In this document: positions 61,275 to 64,000 of the stretch, in pieces
Layout of the letters: each line of letters begins with the position of its first letter
How positions within the stretch are numbered: position 1 is the stretch's first letter
Source of the DNA: RYN-230 sp036509255
GTDB taxonomy: Bacteria > Actinomycetota > Actinomycetes > Streptosporangiales > Streptosporangiaceae
Reading direction: 5' to 3'
Length of the DNA stretch: 64,000 bases
NCBI GenBank assembly: GCA_036509255.1
Contig: DATCFY010000232.1
Span: 1-64,000 of the forward strand
Notes under the pieces: generated by a model
Seen by the model: the letters and a program-made list of their open reading frames with translations, nothing else
The model's database searches: none
Told to the model about the DNA's origin: nothing
Position numbers and translations under genes: made by a program

Positions 61275-61748
61275 GTGAGTCTCGTTTCCGCGTTGTACGC
61301 CAGGTTCCGGCTGCTTGCCTGCGAGCTGGGCAAGTTCGGCATCGTCGGGGTGCTGGCCTTCGTAGTCACCGACGCCGGCACGAACCTGCTGCACTTCCGG
61401 GCCGGGCAGGGCCCGCTGACTGCCAACGTCATCGCCACCGTCGTGGCTATGGCCGTCTCGTACGCAGGCAACCGCTACTGGACGTTCCGGGACCGCCAGC
61501 GCAGCGGCGTACGGCGCGAAGGCATCCTGTTCTTCCTGCTCAACGCCGTGGGGCTGGTCATCCAGCTGGCCTGCCTCGGGCTCGCCACCTACCTGCTGGG
61601 CCTGCACGGCAAGCTGTCTTACAACGTCGCCCTAGTGGCCGGGATCGTGCTGGCGACGCTCTTCCGCTACTGGTCGTACCGGACGTGGGTCTGGCGGCCC
61701 CAGCCCGCGCCCGCCGTGGCACTTCCCAGGGAAACGGTCCTCCTGTAG
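61275..61748 (+). CDS. GtrA-family membrane protein
   Basis: A 157-residue GtrA/DPMS-like protein with four membrane helices (ELGKFGIVGVLAFVVTDAGTNLL, VIATVVAMAVSYAGNRYWTFR, FFLLNAVGLVIQLACLGLATYLL, YNVALVAGIVLATLFRYWSYRTWVW). The family helps translocate polyprenyl-linked sugars for wall glycans. TACCCT at 61262-61267 is 7 nt before GTG 61275, hence leaderless. The gap 61032-61274 holds only this promoter. Confidence 0.88.
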   Translation: MSLVSALYARFRLLACELGKFGIVGVLAFVVTDAGTNLLHFRAGQGPLTANVIATVVAMAVSYAGNRYWTFRDRQRSGVRREGILFFLLNAVGLVIQLACLGLATYLLGLHGKLSYNVALVAGIVLATLFRYWSYRTWVWRPQPAPAVALPRETVLL

Positions 61749-61753
61749 CCCGG

Positions 61754-63754
61754 TTACCAGGGGCCGCGGGGAAAGCGGCGCTCCCAGGTGCGCTCGCGGA
61801 TCACGAGGCCGTCCGAGCGCAGTTCCCGGCGGTAGCGGTAGTGCAGTGACGTTTCGTCGCCGTCCAGGTCGAGGGTGGACGACGTGACCAGCAACCGCCC
61901 GTCCAGATGCACCTCGGTCCGGGCCTCGCCGTGCGCGGACGCCTGGGCAGGCCGGTCGTCGTGCACCTCGTAGCGCAGGTACTCCTCGTCGACGACCCGG
62001 CCCCAGGGGAATTCCGATCCGGAGGTGCCGCGCCAGGAGACGGCGACCGTGCCGGTCTCGTCCCGGTGCACGGTCCAGCGCAGCGGCAGGATCTCGCCCC
62101 AGTGCCGGACCCCGTCGGGCGGCTCCTCCGGCCCGGGCTCCGGGAACTCAGGCTCCGGGAACTCAGGCTCCCGGAATCCGGGCTCACCGCCAGCAGGCTC
62201 CGCCGCTGGGATCACCGGCAGCACCAGCCGCGTCCCGGCCGGCCCGAGCCGTAGCTCCGAGGTGGCGGGAGCCGGCGATGGCCAGATCATCGGCCACATC
62301 GCATTGGACACCGACAGCCGGATCCGGTGCCCGCGCGGGAACACCCAGGACGTCACGTGCAACTCCAGCGGCAGCGCCCGCTCAGCAGCCCTCTCGGACA
62401 CCGGCTCCGGGCCGGACACGGCGGGATCGCGCAGCGGATCGGCCACCCCGGCCCGTCCCGCCCCCGTGACCAGCGTGACCCTCCCGTCCGGCGCGACGTC
62501 GCTCAGCCGCGCGAACCAGCGCAGCGGCGCGCCACCCGTGCTCCCGCACAGCTCCACCCGGGGAAAACCCAGGATCTCGGTATCCGCCTCCAGCGGCGCG
62601 GAATCGAACGTGAGGCTCCAGGCGTCCGCGTCGCGCTGGTCGGCGGTGAGCTCACCCCACCAGTGACCCGCCGCGATCCCAGCCGATGGCACGTACCTCA
62701 GTGATCGCACTGAGGCCTCAGGCGCCTCACGAGACAGCGACCCGTCCAGTCCGCAAAACCAGGTCCGCAGCTCGGCCCGCTCCGGCGGCAGCGCGTTCTC
62801 CCGTCGCCACCGCCCGGGGATCTCGGCGAGCTCCACGTCCGGCGGATGCCAGTGCCGCACGTAGACGGTGACCGGCGGCTCGGACATGATCCCGTTGTCG
62901 GCGTCCTTGAGCCAGTGGTCCCACCAGCGGACCGCGTCGGCGCGCCACTCGATGGCCGGGCCGGGCACCGCGTTGTGCGGGTACGTGTGGTTCCAGGGTC
63001 CGATCAGCACCTTGACCGGGGCCGGCACGTGCGCGAGCATCCGCGGCACCGAGTCCCGGTACCCGTCGTACCAGCCGCCGATCAGGTAGGCGGGCACGGT
63101 GAGCCGGCCATATTCGGGCCGCAGCGACGCCCGCCGCCAGTACGGCCCGTCCTGCGCCTGGGCCAGGAAGCTGATCAGCCACGGCTCGGTGTCCATCCGG
63201 GCCAGCGCGGCGTCGTCCAGCGGGAAGTCCGGCGCGGGCGGCAGCATGTTGAGGTGGTCGATCATCAGCGCGTACTCGTCCAGGTGCGGCAGCCCGTCGA
63301 TGTAGTGCACGTCGTCGTGGAACAGGTCGTCGGAGGCGTCCACGGCCAGGATCGCCTTCAGCGCCGGCGGGCACCGCAGCGCGACCTGGATCGCGTTGAA
63401 GCCGCCCCACGAGATGCCCCACATGCCGACCGCGCCGGTGCACCACGGCTGGCCGGCCAGCCAGGCGATGACCGCCTCCGCGTCGCGCTGCTCGGTCTCG
63501 GTGTACTCGCCCTCGGGCAGGGTCCCGCCGCTGCGCCCGGTGCCGCGGATGTCCACCCGCGCCCCGGCGTAGCCACGTCGGGCCAGGTACGCGTACAGGT
63601 CGTGGTCGCGGGCGAGCATCGCGTCGTCCTTGCGGTACGGCAGGTACTCCAGCAGCGCCGGGACCGGCGCGGTGTCCGCCTCGTCCGGCAGGTACAACGT
63701 CGCCGCGAGCTCGGTCCCGTCCGGCAGCGGGATGCCCGCCTCGCGCACGATCAT
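61754..63754 (-). CDS. CocE/NonD-family hydrolase (X-Pro dipeptidyl-peptidase S15-like)
   Basis: A 666-residue serine hydrolase of the cocaine-esterase/alpha-amino acid ester hydrolase family. The nucleophile is Ser115 in MWGISWGGFNA, the Asp in YLIGGWYDGYRD, and the His in IGPWNHTYPHN. The C-terminal X-Pro DPP beta-sandwich has HRIRLSVSNAMWP. A Pro/Glu-rich repeat (FREPEFPEPEFPEPG) lies near residue 560. Substrate unknown. Start codon overlaps the TetR stop. Confidence 0.9.
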   Translation of the reverse strand: MIVREAGIPLPDGTELAATLYLPDEADTAPVPALLEYLPYRKDDAMLARDHDLYAYLARRGYAGARVDIRGTGRSGGTLPEGEYTETEQRDAEAVIAWLAGQPWCTGAVGMWGISWGGFNAIQVALRCPPALKAILAVDASDDLFHDDVHYIDGLPHLDEYALMIDHLNMLPPAPDFPLDDAALARMDTEPWLISFLAQAQDGPYWRRASLRPEYGRLTVPAYLIGGWYDGYRDSVPRMLAHVPAPVKVLIGPWNHTYPHNAVPGPAIEWRADAVRWWDHWLKDADNGIMSEPPVTVYVRHWHPPDVELAEIPGRWRRENALPPERAELRTWFCGLDGSLSREAPEASVRSLRYVPSAGIAAGHWWGELTADQRDADAWSLTFDSAPLEADTEILGFPRVELCGSTGGAPLRWFARLSDVAPDGRVTLVTGAGRAGVADPLRDPAVSGPEPVSERAAERALPLELHVTSWVFPRGHRIRLSVSNAMWPMIWPSPAPATSELRLGPAGTRLVLPVIPAAEPAGGEPGFREPEFPEPEFPEPGPEEPPDGVRHWGEILPLRWTVHRDETGTVAVSWRGTSGSEFPWGRVVDEEYLRYEVHDDRPAQASAHGEARTEVHLDGRLLVTSSTLDLDGDETSLHYRYRRELRSDGLVIRERTWERRFPRGPW

Positions 63755-64000
63755 GGCGCGGCCACCGCGCTGCGCAGCAGCTCGAGGAACTCGGTCACCC
63801 GCCGGTCCTGCTCGTCCGGGGACGGGCCCGCCCCGAACAGCCCGGGGTCCAGCTCCTCCGTGACCATCGCGTCCTGGACCCGGTCCATCAGCCAGTCGAC
63901 CATGGAGACGATCATCCGCGGGTCGATGTCCTGGCGGACCTCACCGCGGTCGATGCCGAACCGGACGAAAGCCCGCGTCCCGTACGGGTCCTCGCGGGCC
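63751..64000 (-). CDS. TetR-family regulator, C-terminal part
   Basis: About 82 C-terminal residues of a TetR-like ligand-binding domain (FGIDRGEVRQDIDPRMIVSMVDWLMDRVQDAM) are visible; the DNA-binding part lies outside the window. The stop overlaps the ATG of the CocE-type gene (ATGA), so it probably controls that operon. Confidence 0.65.
   Translation of the reverse strand, partial: AREDPYGTRAFVRFGIDRGEVRQDIDPRMIVSMVDWLMDRVQDAMVTEELDPGLFGAGPSPDEQDRRVTEFLELLRSAVAAP

Overview
This is one contiguous stretch of a high-GC actinobacterial chromosome. Supporting signs are the strong G/C bias at third codon positions, many GTG starts, actinobacterial marker families (DUF6758, DUF3107, DUF6912, a 180-kDa-type NAD-glutamate dehydrogenase, Ku), a tmRNA with a long tag, and at least ten genes whose start codon follows a TANNNT -10 box by only 6-8 nt (leaderless mRNAs). 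The conserved block DUF6758 - PHP - MarC - MBL - RecB-like - hydrolase - DEAD helicase - ferritin-like - DUF3107 - TetR resembles Streptomyces/Streptosporangiales-type order. Genus cannot be fixed from sequence alone. No rRNA, tRNA or CRISPR array was found.

1-14.9 kb: end of a CitE-like lyase, a Nudix hydrolase, then the conserved block. The block is interrupted at the 5' end of the marC-type gene by a ~3.7-kb integrated element (about 3818-7580). It is bounded by direct repeats of the first codons of that gene and carries a 5'-truncated tyrosine integrase and one membrane NACHT NTPase with a 4-residue Gly-Leu repeat domain. This is the best candidate for an undescribed (possibly defence) system.

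14.9-25.6 kb: a disulfide-oxidoreductase homologue without its redox cysteines, Ku, an aldo/keto reductase, a GlcNAc-6-P operon (nagA, SIS-type deaminase, HAD phosphatase) followed by a broken LanC-like gene, an SDR, an ArsR-type regulator next to an MFS remnant, and a DinB protein.

25.7-37 kb: a GH3 lipoprotein, two HAD proteins, a solo Vsr endonuclease, pruA, small unknown proteins, a chromate transporter, a decayed DUF2207 gene and acetoacetyl-CoA synthetase.

37-49 kb: giant NAD-glutamate dehydrogenase, prfB, ftsE-ftsX-smpB, and a penicillin-binding-protein homologue in which all three catalytic motifs are altered. Then come a candidate structured RNA with its own promoter and terminator, and ssrA (tmRNA).

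49-64 kb: catabolic and membrane genes. A VanA-like Rieske oxygenase is coupled to a zinc-ribbon miniprotein. A yybP-ykoY manganese riboswitch precedes a TMEM165/GDT1-type exporter. A second Rieske oxygenase, an acyl-CoA dehydrogenase and a D-amino-acid-oxidase-type flavoenzyme share a TGACTG..TCAGT operator, with a cupin and a small alpha/beta-barrel protein alongside. The window closes with two tandem kinase-less sensor-like membrane proteins, a GtrA protein, and a CocE/NonD hydrolase translationally coupled to a TetR gene that runs off the end.
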